In this document: positions 17,850 through 27,299 of the stretch, in pieces
Layout: each line of letters opens with the position of its first letter
Numbering within the stretch: position 1 is the stretch's first letter
Origin: Marinobacter sp. JH2
GTDB taxonomy: Bacteria; Pseudomonadota; Gammaproteobacteria; Pseudomonadales; Oleiphilaceae
Length of the DNA stretch: 64,000 nt
Reading direction: 5' to 3'
Assembly: GCF_004353225.1 (NCBI RefSeq)
Contig: NZ_CP037934.1
Coordinates: 1,736,001-1,800,000 of the forward strand
Position numbers and translations under genes: made by a program
Notes under the pieces: generated by a model
Told to the model about the DNA's origin: nothing
Seen by the model: the letters and a program-made list of their open reading frames with translations, nothing else
Databases searched by the model: none

Positions 17850-20021
17850 TTACTGGCCGACCGACGCAACGATCGTGATCTGCTTGTTGTCCGGAATCTC
17901 TTGGTACGAGAGCACGTGCAATCGCTCTACCCCGTAGCTGGCAAACTTCGCCAGCCCAGGCCGCAACGGCCCGGAGACCAACAGAATGGCTGGTTTACCC
18001 AACATTTCTTGCCGCTGCACGCTGTCTTGCAATGAACGTTGCAGCTTTTCGACCATGTTCGGCTCTAGCACCATGCCAATATCATCCTGTCCGCCGGATT
18101 GTTGACTCTGCTGAACAGACTTAAGCAACATTTGTTCCAGGTCCGGGTCCAAGGTGATCACCGGAATTTCAGAATCGTTGCCACAAATGCTCTGCACGAT
18201 CATTCGACGCAGCGACTGACGCGCCAACGTGGTAAGCAGCTTCGGATCCTGACTCTTTGGATGAACATTAACGATGGCCTCGGCGATCGAGCGCATGTCT
18301 CGAACCGGCACTTCTTCTTTCAGCAAGTTCTGGAGTACCTTGAGCAGAATGCTGATAGATATAGTGGTCGGAACCAGTTCTTCCGCCAGCTTAGGGGAGA
18401 TTTTTTCAAGCTGATCCAGCCATTTTTGCGCCTCGTCGTGACCGATCAATTCGTGGGCGTGCTTCTGAAGGATCTGATTCAAATGGGTCGCAACCACAGT
18501 GCTGGCATCAACAACGGTATAACCCAGAGTCTGGGCTTGATCTTTCTGGTCCGGCTCAATCCAGATGGCATCCAAACCAAACGCGGGATCTTTCCCGGCA
18601 ATACCCTCAACCTTCCCGAACACCTGCCCCGGGTCAATGGCCAGTTCCCGCTCAGGATGGATCTCGGCTTCCGCAATGGTGACGCCCATCAGGGTAACTC
18701 GATAAACGTTCGGCATCAGGTCCAGGTTGTCCCGGATATGCACCGACGGCATCAGAAAACCCATGTCTTGAGACAGCTTTTTCCGAACACCCTTGATACG
18801 GCTAAGCAATTGGCCACCCTGAGACTTGTCTACCAAAGGAATCAACCGGTAGCCCACTTCCAGACCAACAATATCGACCGTGGCTACATCATCCCAACCC
18901 AGCTCGCGAGTCTCACCGGGTGGCGGCAGTGCCTGCCCGTCACCACCTCGATCCGGAACAACCTCGCCTCCCTGGCGCGCCACGCTGGCCGGCATGCTGC
19001 CACGCCCCGCAAACACGCCATCTTCTTCAACTGTCTGGCTTTGCCTTTTCCAGATAAACCAAGCCGCTGCTGCGGCCAGCGACCCCAGCCCCAAAAACGC
19101 TACATGCGGCATCCCCGGGATCAGGCCCAATAAAATCAAAATACCCGCGGCGATTCCGAGAACTTTAGGCGCACTGAACATCTGTTGCAGAATCTGACCA
19201 CCCATATCCTGGCTAGACGTCACTCGGGTCACCATGATGGCGGCTGCCGTGGACAGCAACAGGGAGGGAATCTGAGCGACCAGACCGTCGCCAATGGTCA
19301 GCAACGCGTACCGCTCCATTGCCAACGTAAAGTCCAGGCCATGCTGAACCATACCAATGGCCACACCGCCAATGATGTTAATAGCCAGAATCAACAAACC
19401 GGCGACCGCGTCGCCTTTCACAAACTTAGACGCACCGTCCATGGAGCCGTAAAAATCAGCCTCTTGAGCAATTTCCGAACGCCGCGCTTTAGCTTCTTCC
19501 TGATTCACCAAACCGGCGTTCAGGTCTGCGTCGATGGCCATTTGCTTACCGGGCATGGCATCCAAGGTGAAACGCGCGCTGACTTCGGAAACCCGGCCCG
19601 CACCTTTGGTTACTACCAGAAAGTTGATGATCATCAGAATTGCGAATACCACCAAACCAACGGCGTAGTTACCGCCAATCAACACCGCACCAAACGACTC
19701 GATAACCTTACCAGCGGCATCGCCACCTTCATGCCCATTGAGAAGAACAATCCGGGTAGAGGCTACGTTCAACCCCAAACGAAGCAACGTAGCGACCAGC
19801 AACACAGTCGGGAAAGCAGCAAATTCCATTGGCCGGAGCGCATAGACACACACCAACAGAATCACGATCGACAGCGTTATGTTGAACGTAAAGAACACGT
19901 CGAGCAAAAAAGCAGGCATGGGCAAGATCATCATGCCCAACAACCCCATCAGCATCAGCGGGACACCGAGATTCCCTCGCGTCAGAGTTTTGACGTTATT
20001 CAGAACGAGCGCTCTGTCCAT
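17850..20021 (-). CDS. flhA: Flagellar export gate protein FlhA
   Basis: FlhA is the large inner-membrane component of the flagellar type III export gate. The 723-residue product has eight predicted membrane helices in the first about 330 residues with the FHIPEP-type loop (RVSEVSARFTLDAMPGKQM), then a linker and a large cytoplasmic domain that docks chaperone-substrate complexes. Full family length. It is the first gene of the flhA-flhF-fleN-fliA-che run, with a sigma-54 promoter 96 nt upstream. Confidence 0.97.
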   Translation of the reverse strand: MDRALVLNNVKTLTRGNLGVPLMLMGLLGMMILPMPAFLLDVFFTFNITLSIVILLVCVYALRPMEFAAFPTVLLVATLLRLGLNVASTRIVLLNGHEGGDAAGKVIESFGAVLIGGNYAVGLVVFAILMIINFLVVTKGAGRVSEVSARFTLDAMPGKQMAIDADLNAGLVNQEEAKARRSEIAQEADFYGSMDGASKFVKGDAVAGLLILAINIIGGVAIGMVQHGLDFTLAMERYALLTIGDGLVAQIPSLLLSTAAAIMVTRVTSSQDMGGQILQQMFSAPKVLGIAAGILILLGLIPGMPHVAFLGLGSLAAAAAWFIWKRQSQTVEEDGVFAGRGSMPASVARQGGEVVPDRGGDGQALPPPGETRELGWDDVATVDIVGLEVGYRLIPLVDKSQGGQLLSRIKGVRKKLSQDMGFLMPSVHIRDNLDLMPNVYRVTLMGVTIAEAEIHPERELAIDPGQVFGKVEGIAGKDPAFGLDAIWIEPDQKDQAQTLGYTVVDASTVVATHLNQILQKHAHELIGHDEAQKWLDQLEKISPKLAEELVPTTISISILLKVLQNLLKEEVPVRDMRSIAEAIVNVHPKSQDPKLLTTLARQSLRRMIVQSICGNDSEIPVITLDPDLEQMLLKSVQQSQQSGGQDDIGMVLEPNMVEKLQRSLQDSVQRQEMLGKPAILLVSGPLRPGLAKFASYGVERLHVLSYQEIPDNKQITIVASVGQ

Positions 20022-20116
20022 ACTGCGTGCTTCTCCGGATCACTGTGCTTTGAGGCCATTCGGTGTCATCACCGGGTCGAAAATCTGACGCACCCCCCCC
20101 TTCATGAAGACTGCTT

Positions 20117-20132
20117 CGCAAGATCTGTACCA
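20117..20132 (-). promoter_or_regulatory. Sigma-54 promoter of flhA
   Basis: Minus-strand TGGTACAGATCTTGCG has GG and GC dinucleotides at the -24/-12 spacing of RpoN promoters (consensus TGGCACG-N4-TTGCW). It lies 96 nt before the flhA ATG. In Pseudomonas this promoter class is activated by FleQ. A run of eight C (20093-20100) lies between it and the gene. Confidence 0.7.
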
Positions 20133-20170
20133 TCCCCTATAAATTTTATGATTTCTCGCTAACAGATCGC

Positions 20171-20199
20171 CTGACGTGAGCGCCTGGATACGGTATCCT
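20171..20199 (+). promoter_or_regulatory. Possible sigma-70 promoter of upp-uraA
   Basis: CTGACG and TATCCT are separated by 17 nt, about 60 nt upstream of upp. Both hexamers match only four of six consensus positions, so this is a weak call. Confidence 0.3.
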
Positions 20200-20257
20200 T
20201 TTGCCGTTTGACTGATCAAAAACCAAGCCAGAAAATCCGAACCCACAGGTGACCCCG

Positions 20258-20896
20258 ATGCCTATCCACGAAGTGAAGCACCCACTGATCCAACACAAGC
20301 TCGGCCTAATGCGTCGTTCAGACATCAGCACCAAAAATTTTCGTGAACTGGCTCAAGAAGTTGGCGCACTACTGACCTACGAAGCGACGAAAGATTTCAC
20401 CCTACAAGAAGAAACCATCGACGGCTGGGCCGGACCGGTAACAGTAGAACAAATACACGGCAAAAAGATCACCATTGTCCCCATCTTAAGGGCAGGTTTG
20501 GGCATGCTGGATGGCGTACTCAGTCTGATTCCTGTGGCCCGAGTCAGCGTGGTCGGTCAGATCCGTAACGAAGAAACGTTCGAAGCAGAAACCTATCTGG
20601 AAAAACTGGTGGGTGAACTGGACCAGCGCACAGCGCTGATCATCGATCCCATGTTGGCCACCGGCGGCTCCATGATTTCCACCATCGACCTGCTCAAACA
20701 AGCCGGCAGCACTGAAATCCGGGCACTGGTTCTGGTTGCTGCACCGGAAGGAGTAGAAAAAGTACTGGAGAAACACCCGGACGTTTCCATCTACACTGCC
20801 TCTGTAGATGACTGCCTGAACGAAAAAGGCTACATCCTGCCGGGCCTCGGCGATGCGGGAGACAAGATCTTCGGCACCAAGCAAAAGGATGTTTAA
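20258..20896 (+). CDS. upp: Uracil phosphoribosyltransferase
   Basis: Upp converts uracil and PRPP to UMP in pyrimidine salvage. The ATG at 20258 ([11 protein letters not shown]) is preceded by AGGTGA at correct spacing; the frame is also open from a GTG at 20249. The 212 residues include the PRPP-binding loop ([14 protein letters not shown], about 127-140) and the C-terminal uracil-binding region ([16 protein letters not shown]). uraA follows two nt after its stop, so import and salvage are co-transcribed. The pair interrupts the flagellar genes and is on the opposite strand. Confidence 0.96.
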   Translation: MPIHEVKHPLIQHKLGLMRRSDISTKNFRELAQEVGALLTYEATKDFTLQEETIDGWAGPVTVEQIHGKKITIVPILRAGLGMLDGVLSLIPVARVSVVGQIRNEETFEAETYLEKLVGELDQRTALIIDPMLATGGSMISTIDLLKQAGSTEIRALVLVAAPEGVEKVLEKHPDVSIYTASVDDCLNEKGYILPGLGDAGDKIFGTKQKDV

Positions 20897-20898
20897 GG

Positions 20899-22155
20899 AT
20901 GCAGGACATCACGACTGACTCGACCTGGAAACAGGCCATAGCCGGCTCGCAAATGCTACTGGTCGCCTTCGGCGCACTGGTACTGATGCCACTGATCACA
21001 GGACTTGATCCTAACGTCGCGCTATTTACCGCGGGGCTCGGCACACTGATCTTTCATGTCGTCACCGGCGGCCAGATTCCCATTTTCCTTGCCTCATCCT
21101 TCGCCTTCATTGCCCCGATCATGGCGGCCAAAAGCCAGTTCGGCCTGCAAGAAACCCTTGGCGGCCTGATGGCAGCAGGCATACTCTACATCGCCCTCTC
21201 CGGCATCATCCGCCTGCGCGGAACCGGCTTCGTCACCCGTTTGCTCCCGCCCGTGGTCATCGCACCGGTTATCATGACCATCGGCTTGGGGCTGGCTCCA
21301 GTCGCCGTGAACATGGCTTCTGGTCGCACCGGTGATGGTGGCACCCAACTCGTGCCCGAAGACACCGCATTGGTGATCGCAATGATCTCACTGCTGGTAA
21401 CCATCATCATGACCGTCTGGGCAAAAGGCATCTTCCGCCTGATTCCGATCATGATAGGGATCATCGTGGGTTACATCCTCTCGGCCTTCGCCGGCATCGT
21501 AGACACCACCCCCGTCCAGGAAGCGGCCTGGTTCGCCATTCCGAACTTCGTCGCCCCGGCCTTCAGTTGGGGAGCCATCCTGTTCATGATCCCCGTCGCA
21601 ATCGCCCCCGCGATTGAGCACATCGGCGACGTACTGGCCATCGGCAACGTCACCCGCAAAAACTACCTGGAGAAGCCGGGACTGCACCGCACCCTGCTCG
21701 GCGACGGCCTAGCCACCAGCGCTGCCTCCATGCTTGGCGGACCACCCAATACCACTTACTCCGAAGTCACCGGTGCCGTCATGCTGACCCGTAACTTCAA
21801 CCCTAAAGTGATGTGGTGGGCAGCTGGTACGGCCATCGTACTGGCCTTTGTTGGCAAATTCGGCGCGACCCTGCAAACCATCCCGGTCCCTGTTATGGGC
21901 GGCATCCTGTGTCTGCTGTTCGGCTCCATCGCTGTGGTAGGGCTCAATACCCTGATCCGTCACCAGGTGGATCTGTCCCAGGCCCGCAATCTGGTGATTG
22001 TCGGAGTGACCTTGGTATTCGGCATCGGTGGCATGGTCATCGGCCACATGGAAGGCATCGCCCTGTGCTCGGTGGTCGCAATTGTCCTCAACCTGCTGCT
22101 TCCGGGCGGCCGGGAGGCGTGGGGCAAGACCATTTACCAGCAAAATCAGGAATAG
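20899..22155 (+). CDS. uraA: Uracil permease (NCS2 family)
   Basis: The 418-residue protein is a polytopic membrane transporter of the nucleobase-cation symporter 2 family, with 12 to 14 hydrophobic segments. Recognisable features are the QIPIFLASSFAFIAP segment, an AIEHIGD motif carrying the substrate-binding Glu and a GGPPNTTYSEVTGAV segment typical of UraA. It presumably imports uracil for Upp, with which it forms an operon. A strong terminator follows. Confidence 0.95.
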   Translation: MQDITTDSTWKQAIAGSQMLLVAFGALVLMPLITGLDPNVALFTAGLGTLIFHVVTGGQIPIFLASSFAFIAPIMAAKSQFGLQETLGGLMAAGILYIALSGIIRLRGTGFVTRLLPPVVIAPVIMTIGLGLAPVAVNMASGRTGDGGTQLVPEDTALVIAMISLLVTIIMTVWAKGIFRLIPIMIGIIVGYILSAFAGIVDTTPVQEAAWFAIPNFVAPAFSWGAILFMIPVAIAPAIEHIGDVLAIGNVTRKNYLEKPGLHRTLLGDGLATSAASMLGGPPNTTYSEVTGAVMLTRNFNPKVMWWAAGTAIVLAFVGKFGATLQTIPVPVMGGILCLLFGSIAVVGLNTLIRHQVDLSQARNLVIVGVTLVFGIGGMVIGHMEGIALCSVVAIVLNLLLPGGREAWGKTIYQQNQE

Positions 22156-22171
22156 CCCCTCGGGCAGAACC

Positions 22172-22209
22172 AAAAACCGGTCTGGCACAGAGGTGACAGA
22201 CCGGTTTTT
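22172..22209. terminator. Bidirectional rho-independent terminator after uraA
   Basis: A perfect 13-bp stem (AAAAACCGGTCTG paired with CAGACCGGTTTTT) encloses a 12-nt loop. It has T runs on both strands, so it can end uraA (plus) and the convergent gene at 22233 (minus). Confidence 0.9.
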
Positions 22210-22232
22210 AGTGTCGGCTACCGACAGGCGTT

Positions 22233-23234
22233 TTACCGAATCAAAGTATTCCTACCGAAGTAATCATCACCTTCGTACTTTTCGATGACCGACATCAGGG
22301 ACGCCCCGTTCTCTTTCGACAGTAGTTTGTGGCTCATGGCCGCCAGCTTGATCAGTATATCTTTGCACTCGATTCTGGCCTGCTGAACCTGACGGGAAAT
22401 ACCCATCAGTATCTGGGCAATGAACGCATTAGGCCGGTTAATAAGGCCAATCGAGAAATTCAGCAGCAAATCCCGGAACAGGTCAAAATCCTTTTCCATG
22501 AGCTCACCAGACTCCACCAGTTCCTGGAAACTGTCTTCCTTTTCATCCGGGCACAGTGAGCGAGTCCAGTCCAGGTAATCACTGTCAGAAATCACGGAAT
22601 AGGCCATGGTCTGGAACTCCTTGCTGTCCAGCAACACATCCAGGCGGTCGCTGGCTTCCTCCGAGGTCACGTCCTGCAAAAGCTGATCTACGAACTGCTG
22701 AGTACTGATTACTTCCCTGAGCAACGAAAAGTGGCCGCCGGCCATGCTGTTATACATGCGGCTGATGTCGGCCATGTCCTCCAGAAACACCTTCAGAAAC
22801 TGCTGCTGACCAGGAATCGAATCCAGAACCGGAATCAGGGTGTAACGGCGCTTCTCGATGGATTCATAGTAATTACCTACGGCCTCTTTGAATTCATCGG
22901 TCTTGGCAACCAGCCGTTCAAGAAATGCCGGATCACGGCCCACCTTGTCCGCCAACGCAGTGAGACCTTCAGATCGGCTGGCCCAGCGATCAATGGGATT
23001 TTCGAGTTTTGTGGACACATCCACCATGGCGCTGAAGGCATCTTCAAATTCAGCCTTGATACTGATGACCTTTTCCAGCGATGTGGCCTTCACCCGCTCA
23101 TTGATGCCCTGACGCTTCGATGCGACGACACGATAGATGGATGAAAAAGTAACCGCCAGTCCGGCAAAAATAATCGATATGCTGGTGGCAATATCAAAAC
23201 CGAACTGTATATCTTCAACAAACGCGAAATCCAT
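22233..23234 (-). CDS. Unknown membrane-anchored protein
   Basis: The ATG at 23234 is chosen because a GGAGAG lies about nine nt upstream; the frame itself extends to 23435 with no support and would overlap flhB. The resulting 333-residue protein has one N-terminal hydrophobic segment (about residues 13-32: ATSISIIFAGLAVTF) and a long, highly charged, helical cytoplasmic part with many Glu/Lys/Leu. I recognise no family or motif. It lies downstream of flhB in the same direction, separated by a likely terminator, and converges with uraA. Any flagellar role is only suggested by position. Confidence 0.65.
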   Translation of the reverse strand: MDFAFVEDIQFGFDIATSISIIFAGLAVTFSSIYRVVASKRQGINERVKATSLEKVISIKAEFEDAFSAMVDVSTKLENPIDRWASRSEGLTALADKVGRDPAFLERLVAKTDEFKEAVGNYYESIEKRRYTLIPVLDSIPGQQQFLKVFLEDMADISRMYNSMAGGHFSLLREVISTQQFVDQLLQDVTSEEASDRLDVLLDSKEFQTMAYSVISDSDYLDWTRSLCPDEKEDSFQELVESGELMEKDFDLFRDLLLNFSIGLINRPNAFIAQILMGISRQVQQARIECKDILIKLAAMSHKLLSKENGASLMSVIEKYEGDDYFGRNTLIR

Positions 23235-23350
23235 GGACAGGTTCTCTCCGAGGTGTGTAGCGACGACGCCGCCATTAAGAAGCAAGCTATAGTACTCAGC
23301 GGGACTCTGGCAGGGCAAACGATTCGTGAGGGTATGAAGATGTGACAGGA

Positions 23351-23371
23351 GAAACCGGACCATCGGCCCGG
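23351..23371 (-). terminator. Probable terminator after flhB
   Basis: On the minus strand CCGGGCC-GAT-GGTCCGG forms a 7-bp stem (one G-U pair) followed by TTTCTCC, eight nt after the flhB stop. The T tract is short. Confidence 0.45.
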
Positions 23372-23379
23372 AACTAAAA

Positions 23380-24510
23380 TCAGTGGCGCAAATCCCGGGG
23401 AATGGGGAAATCGGGCATTCCAGGTTTGGGACCACGCCCCTTCCGGAACTGCCGCAGCTGAAAAACGTAAGCCAATACTTGAGCTATCGCCATATACAGC
23501 CCGTCGGGAATTTCCTCACCAACATCCGAGTTATGATAAACCGCCCGAGTCAAAGGCGGCGTACGCAACACCTCCACCTTATGCTCCCGAGCTATCTCCA
23601 TAATCTTGAACGCCACCTCATCAGCACCCTTCGCCACCACCACAGGCGCACCCATGGCATCCTGATCGTACTTTAGCGCCACCGCATAATGCGTCGGGTT
23701 CGTAATCACCACATCCGCCGTCGGCACATCCTGCATCATCCGGCGCTGCGCCATCTCCCGCTGAAGCTGACGAATCTTACCTTTAACCTCCGGCTTGCCC
23801 TCCGAATCCTTGTACTCGTCCTTCACCTCTTGCTTCGTCATCCGAAGCTTCTTCTGATGGTCATAAATCTGAAAGGGCACATCAATCATCGCAATAATGA
23901 TCGTGGCGCAAGACAACACCAAAAAACTCCAGCCCAGCGTCCACAACACATGCTCCATCGCCGGCACCACCGGCTCCTCCGCAATGCTCAACAAATCATC
24001 CGTACGAAGATTCAGAATCATGATCGCAATCGCCAAGACCAACCCCACCTTGGCAATAGCTTTCACCAACTCAATAAGCGATCGCATCGAAAACATCCGA
24101 CCCAAGCCTTTGATCGGGTTCATCCGATTGGCTTTCGGAGCAATGGCCTTAGCACTGAACAACAAACCACCAATACCGATCGAACCGGCAATAGCGGCAA
24201 TCAGCAGCAAAATCAGAATGGGAGATAAAGCCAGGGCAGCCTCTTTGGCCGAAACAATCAACTGCACACTCATGTGGCGAGTATCAAAAATCGACGCACG
24301 CTCGATCACAAACGCATCCCGCATGATGCCTTCGAAGGTGAGCGCCAACGACGTACCAAACATCAGTAAACCACCTGCCCCGGCAAGCAACACCGCCATG
24401 GTCGCTAGCTCTTTCGAGCGGGCGGCCTGGCCGTCCTCTTTGGCCTTTTCAAGCCTTCGGGGGGTAGGTTCTTCGGTTTTCTCCTGACTGTTGTCGTTCT
24501 CTTCAGCCAT
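23380..24510 (-). CDS. flhB: Flagellar export switch protein FlhB
   Basis: FlhB sets the substrate specificity of the flagellar type III export gate. The 376 residues show four membrane helices (about 30-215) and a cytoplasmic domain with the autocleavage motif NPTH (in DVVITNPTHYAVALKYD, about 268-271). It begins two nt after fliR and ends the fliL-to-flhB operon. The cleavable domain is paralogous to the small protein encoded at 2207-2539. Confidence 0.97.
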   Translation of the reverse strand: MAEENDNSQEKTEEPTPRRLEKAKEDGQAARSKELATMAVLLAGAGGLLMFGTSLALTFEGIMRDAFVIERASIFDTRHMSVQLIVSAKEAALALSPILILLLIAAIAGSIGIGGLLFSAKAIAPKANRMNPIKGLGRMFSMRSLIELVKAIAKVGLVLAIAIMILNLRTDDLLSIAEEPVVPAMEHVLWTLGWSFLVLSCATIIIAMIDVPFQIYDHQKKLRMTKQEVKDEYKDSEGKPEVKGKIRQLQREMAQRRMMQDVPTADVVITNPTHYAVALKYDQDAMGAPVVVAKGADEVAFKIMEIAREHKVEVLRTPPLTRAVYHNSDVGEEIPDGLYMAIAQVLAYVFQLRQFRKGRGPKPGMPDFPIPRDLRH

Positions 24511-24512
24511 GA

Positions 24513-25295
24513 TTAACGCCCCTGCAACTGGCGCATAAAGTCGAACGTCTCACGGGTGTACTGATCAAAGTGTGGCAGGAAATTTCCGTGTAAGACCCAA
24601 ATGGCGAACAAACCGAAAATCAGACCTATCGGGAAACCCAACGCAAAAATGTTCATCTGCGGCGCAGCCCGCGTCATCACACCGAACGAAATATTCACGA
24701 TCAGCACCGCCGTTACCGCGGGCAGCGCCAACAACATAGCCGACGCGAACATCCAGCTGATCCGATGCGCCAATGCCCACACCCCGCTTTGCCCTAAACC
24801 ATCCAAACCAATTGGCATGGTATGAAAGCTTTCGATGAAGATCTCGAACGCCACCAGATGGCCGTTCATCAACAAAAACAAAAGGGTAATGGTAATTGTA
24901 TAGATCTGAGCCAGCACCGGCACATTCACGCCGTTGGCGGGGTCCACCATAGAGGCAAAGCCCAAGCCCATCTGCATGGCAATCATCTGGCCGGCAATCA
25001 CAAATAGCTGCCATAGAGCTGTTAACGCAAACCCCAACCCGACACCAATCAGAATCTGTTGAAGCGTGATCACAACAGCATCAGCACTCAAGGCTTCAAC
25101 CTTGGGCACTTCAGGAATCATAGGAACAATCAGAATGGTCATCAGTAAAGCCAGCCCCAAGCGCACTCGCGCTGGCACCAGCTGCGTGCCGAAGATGGGA
25201 ATAACCATCAGGAAACTGGCCAAGCGGAACAGTGGCCAAAGGTGCTGACCGACCCACTGCCCCAACAGATCTGTACTGAACTCCGCCGGAAACAT
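24513..25295 (-). CDS. fliR: Flagellar export gate protein FliR
   Basis: FliR is part of the FliP5-Q4-R1 export pore. The 260 residues contain six to seven hydrophobic segments, beginning FSTDLLGQWVGQHLWPLFRLASF, and a conserved region near GEMIAMQMGLGFASMVDP-type sequence (here GQMIAMQMGLGFASM). It lies three nt after fliQ and two nt before flhB. Confidence 0.96.
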   Translation of the reverse strand: MFPAEFSTDLLGQWVGQHLWPLFRLASFLMVIPIFGTQLVPARVRLGLALLMTILIVPMIPEVPKVEALSADAVVITLQQILIGVGLGFALTALWQLFVIAGQMIAMQMGLGFASMVDPANGVNVPVLAQIYTITITLLFLLMNGHLVAFEIFIESFHTMPIGLDGLGQSGVWALAHRISWMFASAMLLALPAVTAVLIVNISFGVMTRAAPQMNIFALGFPIGLIFGLFAIWVLHGNFLPHFDQYTRETFDFMRQLQGR

Positions 25296-25298
25296 CCG

Positions 25299-25568
25299 CT
25301 AGCCAATCAAGTAAGGAATACTGGAAATAAGCCCGCGGGCATGATCCAGCAGGGTGGTGAGCATCCATGGTCCGGCCGCAATGATCACGATCAGAGTAAC
25401 CAACAACCGTGGCAGAAAACTCAACGTTTGCTCGTTGATTTGGGTCGCAGCCTGAAAGGTACTGACCACCAAACCAATCACCAAGCCGGGGCCAATGATG
25501 ACGCCTGCGAACAGAACAATCATCCAAAGTGCTTCACGGACAATATCAATCGCGGTTTCAGGCGTCAT
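25299..25568 (-). CDS. fliQ: Flagellar export gate protein FliQ
   Basis: FliQ forms the helical hairpins around the FliP-FliR export pore. The ATG at 25568 has an AGGAGG five nt upstream, giving 89 residues (MTPETAIDIVREAL); an in-frame upstream extension to 25601 overlaps fliP and is unlikely. Two membrane helices are clear (about 14-38 and 48-72), as expected for the family. Confidence 0.96.
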   Translation of the reverse strand: MTPETAIDIVREALWMIVLFAGVIIGPGLVIGLVVSTFQAATQINEQTLSFLPRLLVTLIVIIAAGPWMLTTLLDHARGLISSIPYLIG

Positions 25569-25578
25569 GTCTTGCCTC

Positions 25579-26340
25579 CTATATGCCGTAACTGGCAGCA
25601 AGGGTACCCATAATCAGGGCCCACCCATCTACCAGCACGAAGAGCATGATCTTGAACGGCAACGATATGATGATCGGCGACAACATCATCATACCCATCG
25701 CCATCAAAACGCTGGCAACCACCATGTCGAGAATCAAAAAAGGTATAAACAGTATGAAACCGATCTGAAAGGCGGTTTTCAGCTCACTGGTAACAAACGC
25801 CGGCATCAAAACCCAAAATGACACGTCTTCCGGGGTTTCGTACTCCACCTCCGCCAGCCGCATAAACAGCGCCAAATCCGATTCTCGCGTCTGCTCCAGC
25901 ATGAACTTCCGGAACGGCTCGCTAGCCAATTCCACGGCTTCCAGTGAAGTGACCTCCTCCTGCAGATAGGGCTGCAACCCAACCTGATTGGCCTCTTCCA
26001 GAACCGGCTTCATGATAAAAATACTGAGGAAGAGGGCCAGCCCTAACAAAATCTGGTTCGAGGGCGTAGCTTGAAGCCCCAATGCCTGCCTCAGGATTGC
26101 AAACACGACAATGATACGAGTGAACGATGTCATCATCATCAACATCGCAGGCAAGAATGTCAGCGCTGTCATCAGCGCCAATATTTGTAGAGTTACCGTA
26201 TATTCTTCCGTACCGTCTTCACCCGGTTGAACGGAAAAGGCCGGTATACCTGGCAAATCCGCCGAGGCGACAGCCGGCAAGAACAGGCCAGCAAGAAGGG
26301 CTAAATAAGGCAGACAAGATCGAATAGCGGCATTCACCAT
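25579..26340 (-). CDS. fliP: Flagellar export gate protein FliP
   Basis: FliP builds the central pore of the export gate. The 253 residues start with a cleavable signal-like segment ([15 protein letters not shown]), typical of FliP, followed by four membrane helices and the conserved [19 protein letters not shown] and [23 protein letters not shown] regions. It lies between fliO and fliQ. Confidence 0.97.
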   Translation of the reverse strand: MVNAAIRSCLPYLALLAGLFLPAVASADLPGIPAFSVQPGEDGTEEYTVTLQILALMTALTFLPAMLMMMTSFTRIIVVFAILRQALGLQATPSNQILLGLALFLSIFIMKPVLEEANQVGLQPYLQEEVTSLEAVELASEPFRKFMLEQTRESDLALFMRLAEVEYETPEDVSFWVLMPAFVTSELKTAFQIGFILFIPFLILDMVVASVLMAMGMMMLSPIIISLPFKIMLFVLVDGWALIMGTLAASYGI

Positions 26341-26344
26341 AGTG

Positions 26345-26791
26345 TTACTCTTTAGGCTCCGGGGCTGTCCAGGATTTCCCTATCAACCCCTGCAGCTTGC
26401 GGGCGAAGTCGCTCGTACCCGTATTGCCGGCATCCACGACGGGTTCGTCAAACACCTGTAGCGTTCTAATGCTGCCCGGCGTAATGCCCAGAAGGATTTG
26501 TTGGCCACCCACCTCTACCAGAGCGATGCGTTCGCGAGTGCCAATGGCGAGAACAGAAACCACTCGAATCGCGTTGTTATTCATGCCTGCCGTACCCGTC
26601 ATGCGACGAATCAACCAGGCACACCCGTATATGACAGCAATAACCGCCACCAACCCGAGCCCGAGGCTAATAATCATACCGACCGTATCGGGCGTGTTGC
26701 GCGCAACTTTCTGAGCAGGCTCTGCAGCCTGTTCAGCAATAGCGGGCATACTTAACAGAGCGGGTAGCAGACAACGCAACCAATAACTCAC
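26345..26791 (-). CDS. fliO: Flagellar protein FliO
   Basis: FliO assists assembly of the FliP pore. The 148-residue protein has a signal-like N-terminus, one clear membrane helix (about residues 39-62, [22 protein letters not shown]) and a short cytoplasmic domain with the conserved [29 protein letters not shown] pattern. It lies between fliN and fliP with short gaps. Confidence 0.93.
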   Translation of the reverse strand: MSYWLRCLLPALLSMPAIAEQAAEPAQKVARNTPDTVGMIISLGLGLVAVIAVIYGCAWLIRRMTGTAGMNNNAIRVVSVLAIGTRERIALVEVGGQQILLGITPGSIRTLQVFDEPVVDAGNTGTSDFARKLQGLIGKSWTAPEPKE

Positions 26792-26792
26792 G

Positions 26793-27299
26793 CTATTTCT
26801 GCAACCGTTTGATACGCTCGCCCGGGCTGATGACGTCTGTCAGCCGGATACCGAACTTTTCATTCACCATAACCACTTCGCCATGGGCAATCAGCGTGCC
26901 ATTAACCAGCACGTCCAAAGGCTCACCGGCCAGCCGGTCCAGTTCGATAACGGAGCCTTGGTTCAACTGCAACAGGTTGCGAATAGGAATCTGCGTGTTA
27001 CCCACTTCCATTGAGATCGTTACCGGGATATCGAGAATAACGTCCATATCCGGCGATCCCACGCCGCCTTCCGAACCGCTGTCTTCCGAAAACTCTTCCA
27101 TCGGGGCGGCACGAACCTGCTGTTCAGCAGTTCCTTCAGACGCACTTCCCTCGGCTTCAGCCATAGCTCCGGCCCAGGCATCCTCGGTAGACTCCTCGGT
27201 GTTCGTATCGCCGGATTCACCCATCGCTGCTTCCCACTCGGCCGCCAGCTTTTCGTCTTCCGTGAGCTCTTTATCGTCTTTTTTATCGTCGTCAGCCAT
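26793..27299 (-). CDS. fliN: Flagellar motor switch protein FliN
   Basis: FliN is a C-ring component binding CheY-P and docking the export ATPase. The 168 residues consist of an acidic, low-complexity N-terminal extension (about 1-85) and a C-terminal SpoA domain (about 88-165: LDIPVTISMEVG, LLQLNQGSVIELDRLAGEP, VNEKFGIRLTDV). The extension is longer than in E. coli but usual in Pseudomonas-like species. It overlaps fliM by eight nt. Confidence 0.96.
   Translation of the reverse strand: MADDDKKDDKELTEDEKLAAEWEAAMGESGDTNTEESTEDAWAGAMAEAEGSASEGTAEQQVRAAPMEEFSEDSGSEGGVGSPDMDVILDIPVTISMEVGNTQIPIRNLLQLNQGSVIELDRLAGEPLDVLVNGTLIAHGEVVMVNEKFGIRLTDVISPGERIKRLQK

Noticed and set aside
18099..19133. 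Long plus-strand open frame (344 codons) opposite flhA
   Set aside because: It lies fully inside flhA, whose protein is complete and conserved; the antisense frame has a composition rich in Arg, His and Gln with no recognisable domain.
19185..20162. Second long plus-strand open frame opposite flhA
   Set aside because: Same reasoning; His/Gln-rich shadow of the membrane-helix codons of flhA.
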